34,278 bases of DNA from JACVRW01 sp040509755 (GTDB lineage Bacteria; Actinomycetota; Thermoleophilia; Solirubrobacterales; Thermoleophilaceae): assembly GCA_040509755.1 (NCBI GenBank), contig JBEVKF010000007.1:1-34278 (forward strand), written 5' to 3'. Under the pieces are notes generated by a model that did no database searches, was not told the origin of the DNA, and saw nothing but the letters and a program-made list of their open reading frames with translations. The position numbers and the translations under genes were made by a program. Below, one piece after another: positions 6,461 to 14,863 of the stretch (position 1 is the first letter of the stretch; every line of letters begins with the position of its first letter).

Positions 6461-7051
6461 CTACTCGTCCTCGTACAGCGACTCGCGAGCCAGCTCGGCC
6501 CCGCGCGCCCCATACAGGCGAACCTCGACATAGTCGCCGGTGTAGGCGTCGAGCGAGACGAGCGTGAAGCGGTCGTCGACGAGGGTGCACTGGTCGGTCG
6601 TCGTCGGGCCGAGCTCGATGGTCGCTGCCACGCCGTTGGGCACGAGCGCGGCGCCCCACACGAGCGTGACGATCCCGCGCCGGCCCTCCGGTCCGCGCCA
6701 GTGGCCGACCTCCTCGTCTGAGAGGTCGAGCGTCCATTCGGGGTTCTGCTCCGCCGTCTCCTCGGTGAAGTCGGCCGTGGCGGTGAAGTCTGCCGCCTGG
6801 GCGCCCTCGTGCTCCCGGGTGTATGAGACATAGCCGAACCACTCCCCGCCCTCCGCGGGCGCTGTGGCCGGGACGTAGGTCCGCCCGTTCCAGGTGCGGT
6901 CCGGAAACCAGACCACGTGAGCGGGATCGAGCTCCGCCTCTGCCGCTCCCGCGAACTGCTCAGCGAGCGCTTCGCCCCAGCGCCCGTAGGGAAGAGGCTC
7001 CTGGGGCGGCTCGGCGGCGAACATCGGGACCTGGCGTGGTACGGGCGGCAT
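6461..7051 (-). CDS. Protein of unknown function (196 aa)
   Basis: No family was recognised. The protein is acidic and soluble, with no membrane segment or signal peptide. It has many aromatic residues (VVWFPDRTWNGRTYVPA, GEWFGYVSYTREHEG) and a strand-rich C-terminal half, suggesting a beta-rich fold. ATG 7051 has GGGGG about 5 nt upstream and lies 15 nt after the galT stop, so it is the fourth gene of the thioredoxin-GNAT-galT run. Confidence 0.7.
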   Translation of the reverse strand: MPPVPRQVPMFAAEPPQEPLPYGRWGEALAEQFAGAAEAELDPAHVVWFPDRTWNGRTYVPATAPAEGGEWFGYVSYTREHEGAQAADFTATADFTEETAEQNPEWTLDLSDEEVGHWRGPEGRRGIVTLVWGAALVPNGVAATIELGPTTTDQCTLVDDRFTLVSLDAYTGDYVEVRLYGARGAELARESLYEDE

Positions 7052-7066
7052 GGACGACCCCCGAAC

Positions 7067-8071
7067 CTACAGGCTGGCGGCTCGCAGCCGCTCCGCTGCG
7101 TCCTCGGGCGCCAGCACGTTCAGATGCACCCCGGTGCCGATCTCGAGCCCGGCGAGCTGCGCCAGCCGGGGCATCACGTCGATTCGCCAGCAAAAGCGCT
7201 CGGCGTCGCGAGGCGCGGTACGCACCCACATGTTGAGCGGCGGCAGGCCTCCGAGCACCGCGCCGAGGCGCGAGAGCGCCTCGTGCAGCAACCTCGCCCC
7301 GAGCGGGCCGGCGTCGGAGAAGCGCGCCGAGGGCCGGCGCGGGACAACCTGCATGTGGAACGGCACGAGCGCGCCGAACGGGCAGAGCGCGACCGCCTCG
7401 GCGTCGATCGCGACGATGCGCTCGCGCCGGCGAACCTCCTCCTGGAGGACGTCCTCGAGCAGGTTGCGTCCCTGGGTGCGGAGGGAGTACGCGGTGAAGC
7501 GCTCGCGCTCGCGCGCAACCGCCGCCGGCACGAACGGGAGCGCGTAGAGCTGCGAGTGCGTGTGTGGGAGCGAGGCACCCGCCTCCTTTCCCTCGTTGAC
7601 GATCACGTGCACGTAGGCGGCGGCCGAGTGGGTGCGCATCCGCTCGCGCCAGACCGCCATCGCCGCCTCGACCTGCTCGGGCGAGACCTCCGCCAGCGAG
7701 TGCACGGGGTCGGGTGCGTTGATGATCACCTCGTGCGCGCCGAGGGCAGGTCGTGACGCGAACAGGTCGGGCTCGCCGCGCCCCGCGGCCAGCGGATCGT
7801 CGCCCGCCTCGGGCTCACCGGGCGAGAGCGCCGGGAACAGGTTCGGCACCACGCGCACGCGCCACCCCGGCGAATCCGCCCCGCCGCCGTTGTCGCGAAC
7901 CGCGTAGAGCTCCGGCGGCGTCTGGTCCTCGTGCCCGTCCGCGAACGGGTCGCGCTCGCGGTCGATCGGTGCCCGCCGAGCGGGGTCGAGCCAGGCGCCG
8001 GGCCGCCTGCCGCGGTCGCCGGCCACGATCACGCGCAGGCCCGAGAGCGGATCGATGCGCAGCTCGGTCAC
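7067..8071 (-). CDS. galT: Galactose-1-phosphate uridylyltransferase family protein
   Basis: This is a 334-aa HIT-superfamily nucleotidyltransferase. It has the central LPHTHSQLYALPFVP motif, with the putative nucleophile in H170-T-H172-S-Q174, and a second half containing FHMQVVPRRP. GalT transfers UMP between UDP-glucose and galactose-1-phosphate in the Leloir pathway. In the N-terminal region where many family members have CPFCPG..., this protein reads DPFADG...TPPE (41-54), so both metal-binding cysteines are replaced. The exact substrate may differ. The start is GTG 8071, overlapping the GNAT stop as GTGA. Confidence 0.82.
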   Translation of the reverse strand: MTELRIDPLSGLRVIVAGDRGRRPGAWLDPARRAPIDRERDPFADGHEDQTPPELYAVRDNGGGADSPGWRVRVVPNLFPALSPGEPEAGDDPLAAGRGEPDLFASRPALGAHEVIINAPDPVHSLAEVSPEQVEAAMAVWRERMRTHSAAAYVHVIVNEGKEAGASLPHTHSQLYALPFVPAAVARERERFTAYSLRTQGRNLLEDVLQEEVRRRERIVAIDAEAVALCPFGALVPFHMQVVPRRPSARFSDAGPLGARLLHEALSRLGAVLGGLPPLNMWVRTAPRDAERFCWRIDVMPRLAQLAGLEIGTGVHLNVLAPEDAAERLRAASL

Positions 8072-8490
8072 AGGAGCTTCTCCATCGCCACGTGCTCGAT
8101 GCCCTCCTCGGTGAACCGTGCTCCGCGCTCGGCGTAGCCGTTCTCGCGGTAAAGCCGCGCGGCGTAGGTCTGGGCGTGAAGCGCAATGCGGTCGGCGCCC
8201 TGGCGAACCGCGACGCGGTCCGCCTCCTCGAGGATGGCGCCCGCGACGCCTTGGCCGCGCAGATCCGGTTCTACCGCCAGCCGGCCGAGCCGTGCCACGT
8301 TGCCGCGTAGGAGCAGGCGGCAGGTCCCGATTACGCGCCTCTCGGCCACGGCGACGATGTGGGTGCTCTCCGGGTCGCGGCCATCGCGGTCGGCCTCGAC
8401 CGACACGCCCTGCTCCCCGCAGAAGACGCGCTCGCGCAGATCGAGGGCGGCCTGGACCTCCTCGTCGTTCTTTGCCGGCCGTACGTCCAG
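8068..8490 (-). CDS. GNAT family N-acetyltransferase, apparent CTG start
   Basis: The domain runs LDVRPAKNDEEVQAALDLR, with ERVFCGEQGV, IGTCRLL and the acetyl-CoA loop LAVEPDLRGQGVAGAIL (motif A, R/Q-x-x-G-x-G/A), ending MEKLL. The substrate is unknown. After the thioredoxin stop (TGA 8497-8495) there is no in-frame ATG, GTG or TTG until inside the domain; CTG 8490 lies exactly where family members start. The nearest upstream canonical start, ATG 8586, would add 32 Arg/Ser/Thr-rich residues read out of frame over the thioredoxin gene. The stop overlaps the galT start by 4 nt. The 5' boundary is uncertain. Confidence 0.82.
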   Translation of the reverse strand: MDVRPAKNDEEVQAALDLRERVFCGEQGVSVEADRDGRDPESTHIVAVAERRVIGTCRLLLRGNVARLGRLAVEPDLRGQGVAGAILEEADRVAVRQGADRIALHAQTYAARLYRENGYAERGARFTEEGIEHVAMEKLL

Positions 8491-8494
8491 AACG

Positions 8495-8995
8495 TCAGCG
8501 AGCGTACTTGTCGATGTCCTCGGCGAGCGCGGCCTCGCTCGCGTAGCCGCCCTGGTGGACGAACGCGAGGTCGCCGCGCGGGTCATAGAAGGCGGTTGTG
8601 GGGAACGCCTGCACGCCGTTGAATGAGGCGGCCACCTCGAGATCGGGGTCCTTGAAATGAGGGAAGGGCACCGGGTAGTCGGCCAGGAAGTCGCGCGCAT
8701 CGCCGTCGTTGTCGCTGGAGTTCACCCCTACGAACACCACCTGGCCGTCGCGCTTCTTCGCCTGGCTTTCGAAGAACGGGAACTCCGCGCGGCAGGGCCC
8801 GCACCACGAGGCCCACTTGTTGACCACCACCGGGGTGCCCTTCTGCTTTGCGACGTAGGCCTCGAAGGCGTCGCGGCCGCCGTCGATGAAGCGCGCGTTT
8901 TCGCCTTCCTGCGGCGGGGCCGGCGAGGGCGCGTCGTCCGAGCCCCCGCAGCCCACGAGGGCGATTAGGGCCAGGCCGACTGCGAACAGACGCAT
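8495..8995 (-). CDS. Thioredoxin-like (TlpA/ResA-type) lipoprotein
   Basis: This 166-aa protein has a lipoprotein signal peptide (hydrophobic stretch and lipobox LVGC, Cys16). A Pro-rich spacer follows, then a thioredoxin fold with the active site WCGPC (64-68) and the cis-Pro region FPTT. It is a membrane-anchored extracytoplasmic thiol-disulfide oxidoreductase. Family members serve cytochrome c maturation or redox homeostasis; the ccm cluster starts about 10 kb away, so a CcmG-like role is possible but unproven. A weak -10 CAAGCT ends 7 nt before ATG 8995. Confidence 0.9.
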   Translation of the reverse strand: MRLFAVGLALIALVGCGGSDDAPSPAPPQEGENARFIDGGRDAFEAYVAKQKGTPVVVNKWASWCGPCRAEFPFFESQAKKRDGQVVFVGVNSSDNDGDARDFLADYPVPFPHFKDPDLEVAASFNGVQAFPTTAFYDPRGDLAFVHQGGYASEAALAEDIDKYAR

Positions 8996-9247
8996 TCGTC
9001 ACAGCTTGGCAGACCGGTTTTGCCGCCAGTACTCGACTCGGCCGAGTGGGCGCGGATACTGTTCTTCTTCGCTGTGTGCTGTAATAGGGTGACGCCGAAC
9101 GCCCCCTGGGCTCTCGGCGCCCTCGCCGCTTGACGGGACTCTGAGAGCGGCGAGTACGACGGGCGGGCCCCGCAGACACCGAGACGGGCCCCTTTTCCTC
9201 CGGCGACGCTCGGCCCGTTCATCTTCCCCCATCAAGAACGCCTCAAG
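8996..9247. other. Divergent intergenic region with hairpins, possible structured helicase leader
   Basis: No gene was seen in these 252 nt. The region holds a 12-bp palindrome ACTCGGCCGAGT (9036-9047) and an AT-richer patch with TAATAG (9082-9087) that might be a plus-strand -10. Stem CTCGCCGCT/AGCGGCGAG (9122-9130/9146-9154) and stem ACGGGCC/GGCCCGT (9184-9190/9212-9218) follow. If transcription starts near 9093, the helicase mRNA has a leader of about 155 nt carrying both hairpins. Confidence 0.4.
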
Positions 9248-11911
9248 GTGGCTGAGACAACCTCTGCTCTCGCTGATGCGCCGGTTTCCGGCGACGCCCT
9301 CGCACGTGCCGAGGAGTTCGCGCGTGAGAGCTTCGTGCTGCCCGGCGAGGATCCGGCGTTCGCGCTGGCCGAGGACACGGCCCGGCGGGCAGCGCTCGAC
9401 GCCGCGCTCGAGGAGCTGGAGGGGGGCCGGCACGAGCCCTCTGTGGAATGGCGACGCGATTACTCGTTGCTGCTCGGCCTGGAACGCCTGCTCGTGCAGG
9501 AGGAGCCGCACCTCGCGGACGGCACGCTGCTCAACCCGCACCAGGTCGATGCGCTGTCGGGCACCCTGATCGCGCTGATCTCGGAGATCGAGGAGGACCT
9601 GCGGAGCGGCAATGGCCGCCGGCAGGCGGCCGAGGAGCTCCATTCGGGCGAGGTCGAGATCGAGGGCGACGAGCTTCCCGATGAGGAGCCGCTCGACTGG
9701 GACCCGGCCGAGGAGGCCGAGGAGGAGGCGGCCTCGGATGCGATCGCAGAAGATCCGGGAGCCGACCGCCGCTTCTGGTTCGAGCACGCCACCGGCGCGG
9801 GCAAGACGGTCGCCGCGCTCGGCTTCGTTGAGGCCTCGCGAACCGGCGGCATTCTGATCCTCACCCACCGGCGCAACCTCGTCGACCAGTTCCTAGGCGA
9901 GCTGCGCACCCGCGGCTACAAGAACCGCATCTCATCCGCCCTCCTCAAGACCGCGGCGAGCGGCGAACCGCCCGCCGGCGGCCCGGTGACGGTCGAGACC
10001 TACCAGTGGTTCGTGCGCAACGCCGGGAAGGTCTCGGACGTCTACACGATCGTCATCTGCGACGAGGCGCACACCGCGCTCGGAGAGAAGACGAGCGCGG
10101 CGATCCGCCAATGGACCGGTCCCGTGTTCCTCGGGATGACGGCCACCGGTGCGCTGATCGCCCGCCACGTCACCGACCTCTTCCCCACGCAGACCTCGCG
10201 CTTCGACCTGGCCCAGGCGGCTCGCCGTGGCGTGATTGCCCCGCTGCGCTGCGTGCGCATCCCGCCAGGCGTAGGGGTGCGCTCGATCGCCAACGTGCCG
10301 CTGCGCCGCGGCGAGGTCGACCAGGACTTCGACCAGGAAGAGCTGGCCAAGCTGCTCGACCAGGCGCCGTTCAACCTGGCCGTGGCCGACCTCTACAAGA
10401 CGCGCTTCAGGGACCTGCCCGGCGTCGTCTACTCCGCGGGCGTCAAGCACGCCCACAACGTCGCGAAGGCATTCAGGGACGCGGGCATGAAGGCCAAGGC
10501 GGTGTCGGGCGAGACGCCCAAGCGCGAGCTGGCGCGCACGCTCGCCGACTACGAGCGCGGAGAGATCGACGTCCTCGTGAACGCGATGCTGCTGGCCGAG
10601 GGCTGGAACTCGCCGCGCGCCACCGTCTGCATGCATCTCGCCCCCACGGCGTCCAAGCGGATCTATCAGCAGCGGGTCGGGCGCGTGACGCGCCGCACAC
10701 CGGGCAAGGAGGCGGGGATCGTCGTGGACTTCGTCCATCCGGCCACGCCCAACGACGACCCGGTCGTGACCCTGCACTCGCTGCTCGACCGCGACGTCTA
10801 CCGCGGCGGCGCGATCGTCGTAGGCCCCGTGCGCCGCGGCCGCGGCCGCCGCCTGCGGGTGGAGCGGCGCGTTGTCCCGGTGACCGCCGACGAGAACCGC
10901 CGTGCGCAGGTGTTCGAGCGCGAGCTGTGGCGGATCGCCGTGGAGCACCTCAGCTGGGGCGAGCAGCAGGCCTGGGCAATGCTGGCCGGCGCGCGCGTGG
11001 CGGCCAACAACTGGCGTCGCGCCAAGGCGATGTTGCACTTCGACGCCACCGGCGAGCTGCGCCGCGTCTTCCTCGTTACCTGTCTGCGCCGGAATCGCAA
11101 TGCCCAGTTGCGCCTGCGGGCGCTCGGCGAGGTCGGCAACCTGCGCGACCCCGAGGCCTTCGACGATGCCGTCGAGATCCTCGGCGGCTGGACGCGCGAG
11201 GAGCGCCGCGAGGGCGTGAAGGTGCTGCTGCAGTCGCTGACCGAGCGGCAGATCGGGCGCCGCGACCAGGCCGCCCGCTGGCTCTGGCACCTGGCCGAGT
11301 ACTCGCGCGAGGTGCACGAGGAGTACGCGGTCCAGCGGTGGCCCGAGACCAAGCGGCTGCTCGGCCTGCTCGTGAACTCCGCGGGGGCGGCACATGCGCG
11401 CAACGCCCGCCGCCTGGTTCAGGCGGCCCGCAAGCACGATCGCCGGCTGTCCGCGGCTCTGCTCGCCGCGGCCCTGGCTCACACCCCGGAGGCCCAGCAG
11501 GTTCTCGACGGGGCGCGCATGCGAATGGCGCGCAAGCCGAGCGCGCTTGCGCGCGAGCTGCTGAAGAACTTCCCGAAGGGCAAACGCCGCCGCGGTGGGC
11601 GGCGGCGCCGCAAGAAGGGCGCCGGCGACAGCGAGGGGGTGGACGTGGACGTGCAGTTCATGCAGGACCAGGAGACGCCCGGAGAGCAGGACGCCCCGGG
11701 CGAGGAGCAGGACGCGCCCGGCGAGCCGGAGGACGACCGCGGCGAGGACGATGAGGTGTCTCCGGCAAAGCCCAAGCGCTCACGCTCGCGCTCGCGGCGC
11801 CGACGCGGCTCCTCAGCCGCGGCGAAGGCCCGCCGGACGGCCGCCGAGGAGGACTCGGACAAGCCGGTCAAGGATCCGGCCACCGAGCCCGAAGAGCGCG
11901 ACGCGGCCTGA
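9248..11911 (+). CDS. Large SF2 DEAH helicase with acidic insertion and charged tail
   Basis: This 887-aa protein has the superfamily 2 helicase motifs: LNPHQVDAL (95-103, Q-motif-like), ATGAGKT (181-187, Walker A), DEAH (272-275), MTATG (297-301) and QRVGRVTRR (475-483). An acidic segment (about 117-175, ending before FWFEHATGAGKT) separates the Q-like motif from Walker A. After the helicase core comes a helical region (about 540-770), then a very basic patch (KRRRGGRRRRKKG) and a mixed-charge disordered tail to residue 887. RNA or DNA remodelling is likely; the substrate is unknown. The start is GTG 9248 with no evident Shine-Dalgarno. The stop is 1 nt from the birA stop. Confidence 0.88.
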   Translation: MAETTSALADAPVSGDALARAEEFARESFVLPGEDPAFALAEDTARRAALDAALEELEGGRHEPSVEWRRDYSLLLGLERLLVQEEPHLADGTLLNPHQVDALSGTLIALISEIEEDLRSGNGRRQAAEELHSGEVEIEGDELPDEEPLDWDPAEEAEEEAASDAIAEDPGADRRFWFEHATGAGKTVAALGFVEASRTGGILILTHRRNLVDQFLGELRTRGYKNRISSALLKTAASGEPPAGGPVTVETYQWFVRNAGKVSDVYTIVICDEAHTALGEKTSAAIRQWTGPVFLGMTATGALIARHVTDLFPTQTSRFDLAQAARRGVIAPLRCVRIPPGVGVRSIANVPLRRGEVDQDFDQEELAKLLDQAPFNLAVADLYKTRFRDLPGVVYSAGVKHAHNVAKAFRDAGMKAKAVSGETPKRELARTLADYERGEIDVLVNAMLLAEGWNSPRATVCMHLAPTASKRIYQQRVGRVTRRTPGKEAGIVVDFVHPATPNDDPVVTLHSLLDRDVYRGGAIVVGPVRRGRGRRLRVERRVVPVTADENRRAQVFERELWRIAVEHLSWGEQQAWAMLAGARVAANNWRRAKAMLHFDATGELRRVFLVTCLRRNRNAQLRLRALGEVGNLRDPEAFDDAVEILGGWTREERREGVKVLLQSLTERQIGRRDQAARWLWHLAEYSREVHEEYAVQRWPETKRLLGLLVNSAGAAHARNARRLVQAARKHDRRLSAALLAAALAHTPEAQQVLDGARMRMARKPSALARELLKNFPKGKRRRGGRRRRKKGAGDSEGVDVDVQFMQDQETPGEQDAPGEEQDAPGEPEDDRGEDDEVSPAKPKRSRSRSRRRRGSSAAAKARRTAAEEDSDKPVKDPATEPEERDAA

Positions 11912-11912
11912 C

Positions 11913-12584
11913 TCAGCGCAACAGGTGGACCTCGCCGGCGTCGAGCGAGACCCGGCCCGACGCCGTATCGACGAGCAGGGCGCCCGTATCGTCCACGCCG
12001 GCGGCCGCACCGCTGCCCTTCGACCAGCGCACCTCCTGACCCAGGAGCGCATCGCGCGAGCGCCAGGCGTGGAGGACGTCGGAGGTGGGGCGATCGAGCC
12101 AGCGATCGAGGCTGACCAGCAGTTCCCCGAGCACCTCCTGAGCGCCGATCTCCGAGCCCTCGAGGCGCAGCGAGGTGGCGGTCTCGCGCAGCTCTGGCGG
12201 GAAGGCTTCGGTGGCGACGTTGAGCCCGATGCCGAGGACCGCCCAGCCCTCCTGGGGTCGTCCCTCCACCAGAATGCCGGCGACCTTGCGCCGCCCGATC
12301 CAGATGTCGTTGGGCCACTTGATCGCGGCGGGCAGCGGCAGCGCCTCGCAGACCGCCACCGCGGCGGCGAGCGGCAGCCCCTCGTGGAGCTCGCGCACGA
12401 CGACGGACATCAGGATGGCGGCGCGCGGCGGGGCGGTCCAGATCCGTCCCTGGCGCCCGCGGCCGGCGGTTTGCTCGTCCGCGGTGACAAGTGTGCCGTG
12501 CGGCGCGCCGAGCGCGGCGAGCTCGCGCGCGCGCTCGTTGGTCGAGTCAGTGCGGCGCAGGTGGACCCGCGGCCGGCCGATCAT
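11913..12584 (-). CDS. birA: Biotin--[acetyl-CoA-carboxylase] ligase (class I, no DNA-binding domain)
   Basis: This 223-aa protein carries TDSTN (12-16), the biotinyl-AMP loop GRGRQGR (41-47), KWPNDI (89-94) and KVAGILVE (100-107), followed by a small C-terminal beta domain. There is no N-terminal helix-turn-helix, so it is a ligase only, not a repressor. It attaches biotin to carboxylase carrier domains. It overlaps the SAM hydrolase gene by 4 nt and is the last gene of the ccm-hem run. Confidence 0.93.
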   Translation of the reverse strand: MIGRPRVHLRRTDSTNERARELAALGAPHGTLVTADEQTAGRGRQGRIWTAPPRAAILMSVVVRELHEGLPLAAAVAVCEALPLPAAIKWPNDIWIGRRKVAGILVEGRPQEGWAVLGIGLNVATEAFPPELRETATSLRLEGSEIGAQEVLGELLVSLDRWLDRPTSDVLHAWRSRDALLGQEVRWSKGSGAAAGVDDTGALLVDTASGRVSLDAGEVHLLR

Positions 12585-13381
12585 CGCGGGCGCAGGCGGA
12601 CCTCGGCATCCGGCTTCACGCCGAGCGTGCCGGCCGCGTCGCCGCGGTTGATCGCCACGGCGAGCGTGCGGTAGGCGTCCTCGTATACGAGCAGCTCTCC
12701 GGGCCGCACGTCGGCGAAGGTCTGGGCGTAGGTGGCCAGATAGCGCTCACCCGCCGCCTCGATCTCAACCGTCGCGCCGAGCTTGATGTCAGTGCCGGCC
12801 ATGTCGTCGTGGTCGAGATCGAGACTGACGTTTCCGAAGCGGTCCACCACCAGCGCATGGGCCACCAGCGCGCCGTCCTCGGTCCGCGGCTCGGGCAACG
12901 CGACCACGGCGAGCTCGGCCGGGTCGAGCGGGTCGCCGGCGTCGGCCAGCTCCGCTCCCCTGGCCAGGTGTGCGGCCACCGGGGCGAAGATGTCGCGGCC
13001 GTGGAAGGTCGCCGAGACCGGCTCGAGCCGGTGGGGCGAGCGCGTGATGTCCACGGCCAGGTCGACCCCGCCGCAGCGCTCCCAGGCCAGGCTGAGTAGG
13101 CCGTTGTCCGGGCCGACGAGGATGCGCCCGTCCCCACTGCGCAGCGCGATGGCACGCCGCTCGGTGCCCACCTGCGGGTCGACCACCGCCACGTGCACCC
13201 CGGCCGGCATGAACGGGAGCGTGTTGCGCAATACGAGCGCGCCCTGGCGGACGGCGTAGCGCGGCAGCCCGTGGGTGATGTCGACGATCTGCGCCTCCGG
13301 GTGGATGCGCCGGATGACCCCGTGGCAGACCCCGACGAAGTCGTCGTCGCGCCCGTAGTCGGTCAGCAGCGTGACGATCAC
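12581..13381 (-). CDS. SAM hydroxide adenosyltransferase (DUF62 family)
   Basis: This 266-aa protein starts MIVTLLTDYGRDDDFVG and contains HPEAQIVDITHGLP, VVDPQVGT, VGPDNGLL and FHGRDIFAPVAAHLA, the signature blocks of the DUF62/SAM_adeno_trans family. Characterised members hydrolyse S-adenosylmethionine to adenosine and methionine; relatives are the fluorinase and chlorinase. The fluorinase-specific insertion loop is not apparent, so hydrolase activity is expected. It overlaps the cobA-hemD stop and the birA start by 4 nt each. Its link to SAM-dependent CobA in the same transcript is an inference. Confidence 0.9.
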   Translation of the reverse strand: MIVTLLTDYGRDDDFVGVCHGVIRRIHPEAQIVDITHGLPRYAVRQGALVLRNTLPFMPAGVHVAVVDPQVGTERRAIALRSGDGRILVGPDNGLLSLAWERCGGVDLAVDITRSPHRLEPVSATFHGRDIFAPVAAHLARGAELADAGDPLDPAELAVVALPEPRTEDGALVAHALVVDRFGNVSLDLDHDDMAGTDIKLGATVEIEAAGERYLATYAQTFADVRPGELLVYEDAYRTLAVAINRGDAAGTLGVKPDAEVRLRPR

Positions 13382-14853
13382 GGCCTCACATCCTCCACGA
13401 TCGACGCGATCAGGCCGTCCAGGTCGTGCCTGGGGGCCTCCACGTGGGGCTCGATCCCGCGCTTGTGCAGCGTCGCGCTCGTCACAGGACCGATCGACAC
13501 CACGCGCGCGGCCCCCACCTCGCCGCCTCCGTCCAGGAAGAAGCCGACGGTGGAGCTCGAGGTGAATGTCACGTGGGTGGCGCGCGCCAGGCTCTCGCGC
13601 TGGGACTGGGAGAGCGGCTCGGCAACCGTGTCGTAGAGCGCGAGCAGCTCGACCTCGGCGCCGCGCTCGCGCAGCCCGTCGGGCAGCACGTCCCGCGCCT
13701 CGGCGGCTCGCGCGACGAGCACCCGCCGGCCCTCGAGCGGCTCGCCCTCAAGCGCCTCGAGCAGACCCTCGGCCACGAAGCGCTCGGGGACGAAGTCCGC
13801 CTCGATACCGGCCGTTCGCAGGGCGGCGGCGGTCCCCGGTCCGATCGCCGCCACCTTCACGCCGGCCAGCGCACGGGCGTCGAAGCCGCCGCGCGCGAGC
13901 GCCTCGAAGAACAGGCGGGCGCCGTTGGGGCTCGTCACGCAGATCAGGGCGAGGCCGTCGAGCAGGGGGAGAGTCACGGGGCGCGCTTCGATGCGGATGG
14001 CGGGAGTCTCGAGCACCTCGGCGCCCAGGTCGCGCAGTCGGGCGGCGAGCTCGCTGGCCTGCGCGCGCGCCCGCGTGACCGCCACCACCTGGCCGTGCAG
14101 GGGGCGAAGCTCGAGCCATGCGAGTCGGTCGCGCAGGGCGGCGACGGGGCCGATAAGGGTGATCGCCGGCGGGCGTATGTCCGCATCCACCACGCGACCG
14201 GCGATGTCGGCGAGCGTCCCGGTCACCGTGCGCTGATCCGGAAGGGTGCCGCGCGCCACCACCGCGGCCGGCTCGTCAGGCGGGCGCCCGGCTGCCGTCA
14301 GGCGCTCGGCGATCAGGGGGAGGTTCTTGATGCCCATGTAGAACACGAGCGTTCCGGGGAAGCGCGCGAGCGCGCCCCAGTCGAGGGCCGAGTCCTCCTT
14401 CGCCGGATCCTCGTGGCCGGTGACGAACGCGATGGCCGACGCCTCGTCGCGGTGGGTGCCGGGGATGCCGGCGTAGGCCGGGGCCGCCACTCCGGCAGTC
14501 ACGCCGGGCACCACCTCGAAGGGCACGCCGGCGGCGGCGAGAGCCTCGGCCTCCTCGCCTCCGCGGCCAAAGACGAACGGGTCGCCGCCCTTGAGGCGGA
14601 CCACCCGCTTGCCTTCCCCGCCGAGCTCCACGAGCAGCTCATTGATCTGCTCCTGCTCCATCGCGGCCGCGCCCGGCTGCTTTCCGACGTAGCGAAGCTC
14701 GGCGCCGTCACGCGCGCCGTCGAGAGCTCCAGGCGGAATGAGCCGGTCGTAGAGGACCGCGTCGGCGCCGGCGATCAGCTCGAGCGAGCGGCGCGTCATC
14801 AACCCGGGATCACCAGGCCCGGCCCCGACCAGGTAGACGATGCCGCTCTTCAC
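13378..14853 (-). CDS. cobA-hemD: Uroporphyrinogen-III C-methyltransferase / uroporphyrinogen-III synthase fusion
   Basis: This is a 491-aa bifunctional protein. Residues 1-245 are the SAM-dependent methyltransferase CobA/SumT: YLVGAGPGDPGLMT (7-20), KGGDPFVFGRGGEE, VVPGVTAG and VFYMG. Residues about 252-491 are HemD, with the paired half-domains and VTSPNGARLFF and SIGPVTSATL. Together they close hydroxymethylbilane to uroporphyrinogen III and methylate it towards precorrin-2, the siroheme/cobalamin branch. The start is GTG 14853, 10 nt after the hemC stop. The fusion is common in actinobacteria and firmicutes. Confidence 0.95.
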   Translation of the reverse strand: MKSGIVYLVGAGPGDPGLMTRRSLELIAGADAVLYDRLIPPGALDGARDGAELRYVGKQPGAAAMEQEQINELLVELGGEGKRVVRLKGGDPFVFGRGGEEAEALAAAGVPFEVVPGVTAGVAAPAYAGIPGTHRDEASAIAFVTGHEDPAKEDSALDWGALARFPGTLVFYMGIKNLPLIAERLTAAGRPPDEPAAVVARGTLPDQRTVTGTLADIAGRVVDADIRPPAITLIGPVAALRDRLAWLELRPLHGQVVAVTRARAQASELAARLRDLGAEVLETPAIRIEARPVTLPLLDGLALICVTSPNGARLFFEALARGGFDARALAGVKVAAIGPGTAAALRTAGIEADFVPERFVAEGLLEALEGEPLEGRRVLVARAAEARDVLPDGLRERGAEVELLALYDTVAEPLSQSQRESLARATHVTFTSSSTVGFFLDGGGEVGAARVVSIGPVTSATLHKRGIEPHVEAPRHDLDGLIASIVEDVRP

Positions 14854-14863
14854 CCGTGCAACG

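Noticed and set aside
6415..6831. Upstream extension of the thiI frame to 6831
   Set aside because: It overlaps the unknown 196-aa gene on the same strand and encodes Arg/Ser/Thr-rich sequence without homology; ThiI homology starts at 6414.
9036..9047. 12-bp palindrome ACTCGGCCGAGT as an operator
   Set aside because: It occurs once, and GC-rich self-complementary 12-mers without a second copy or a known regulator are not enough to call a site.
10006..11754. Long alternative-frame ORF inside the helicase gene
   Set aside because: The helicase frame contains all SF2 motifs; this frame is compositional shadow.
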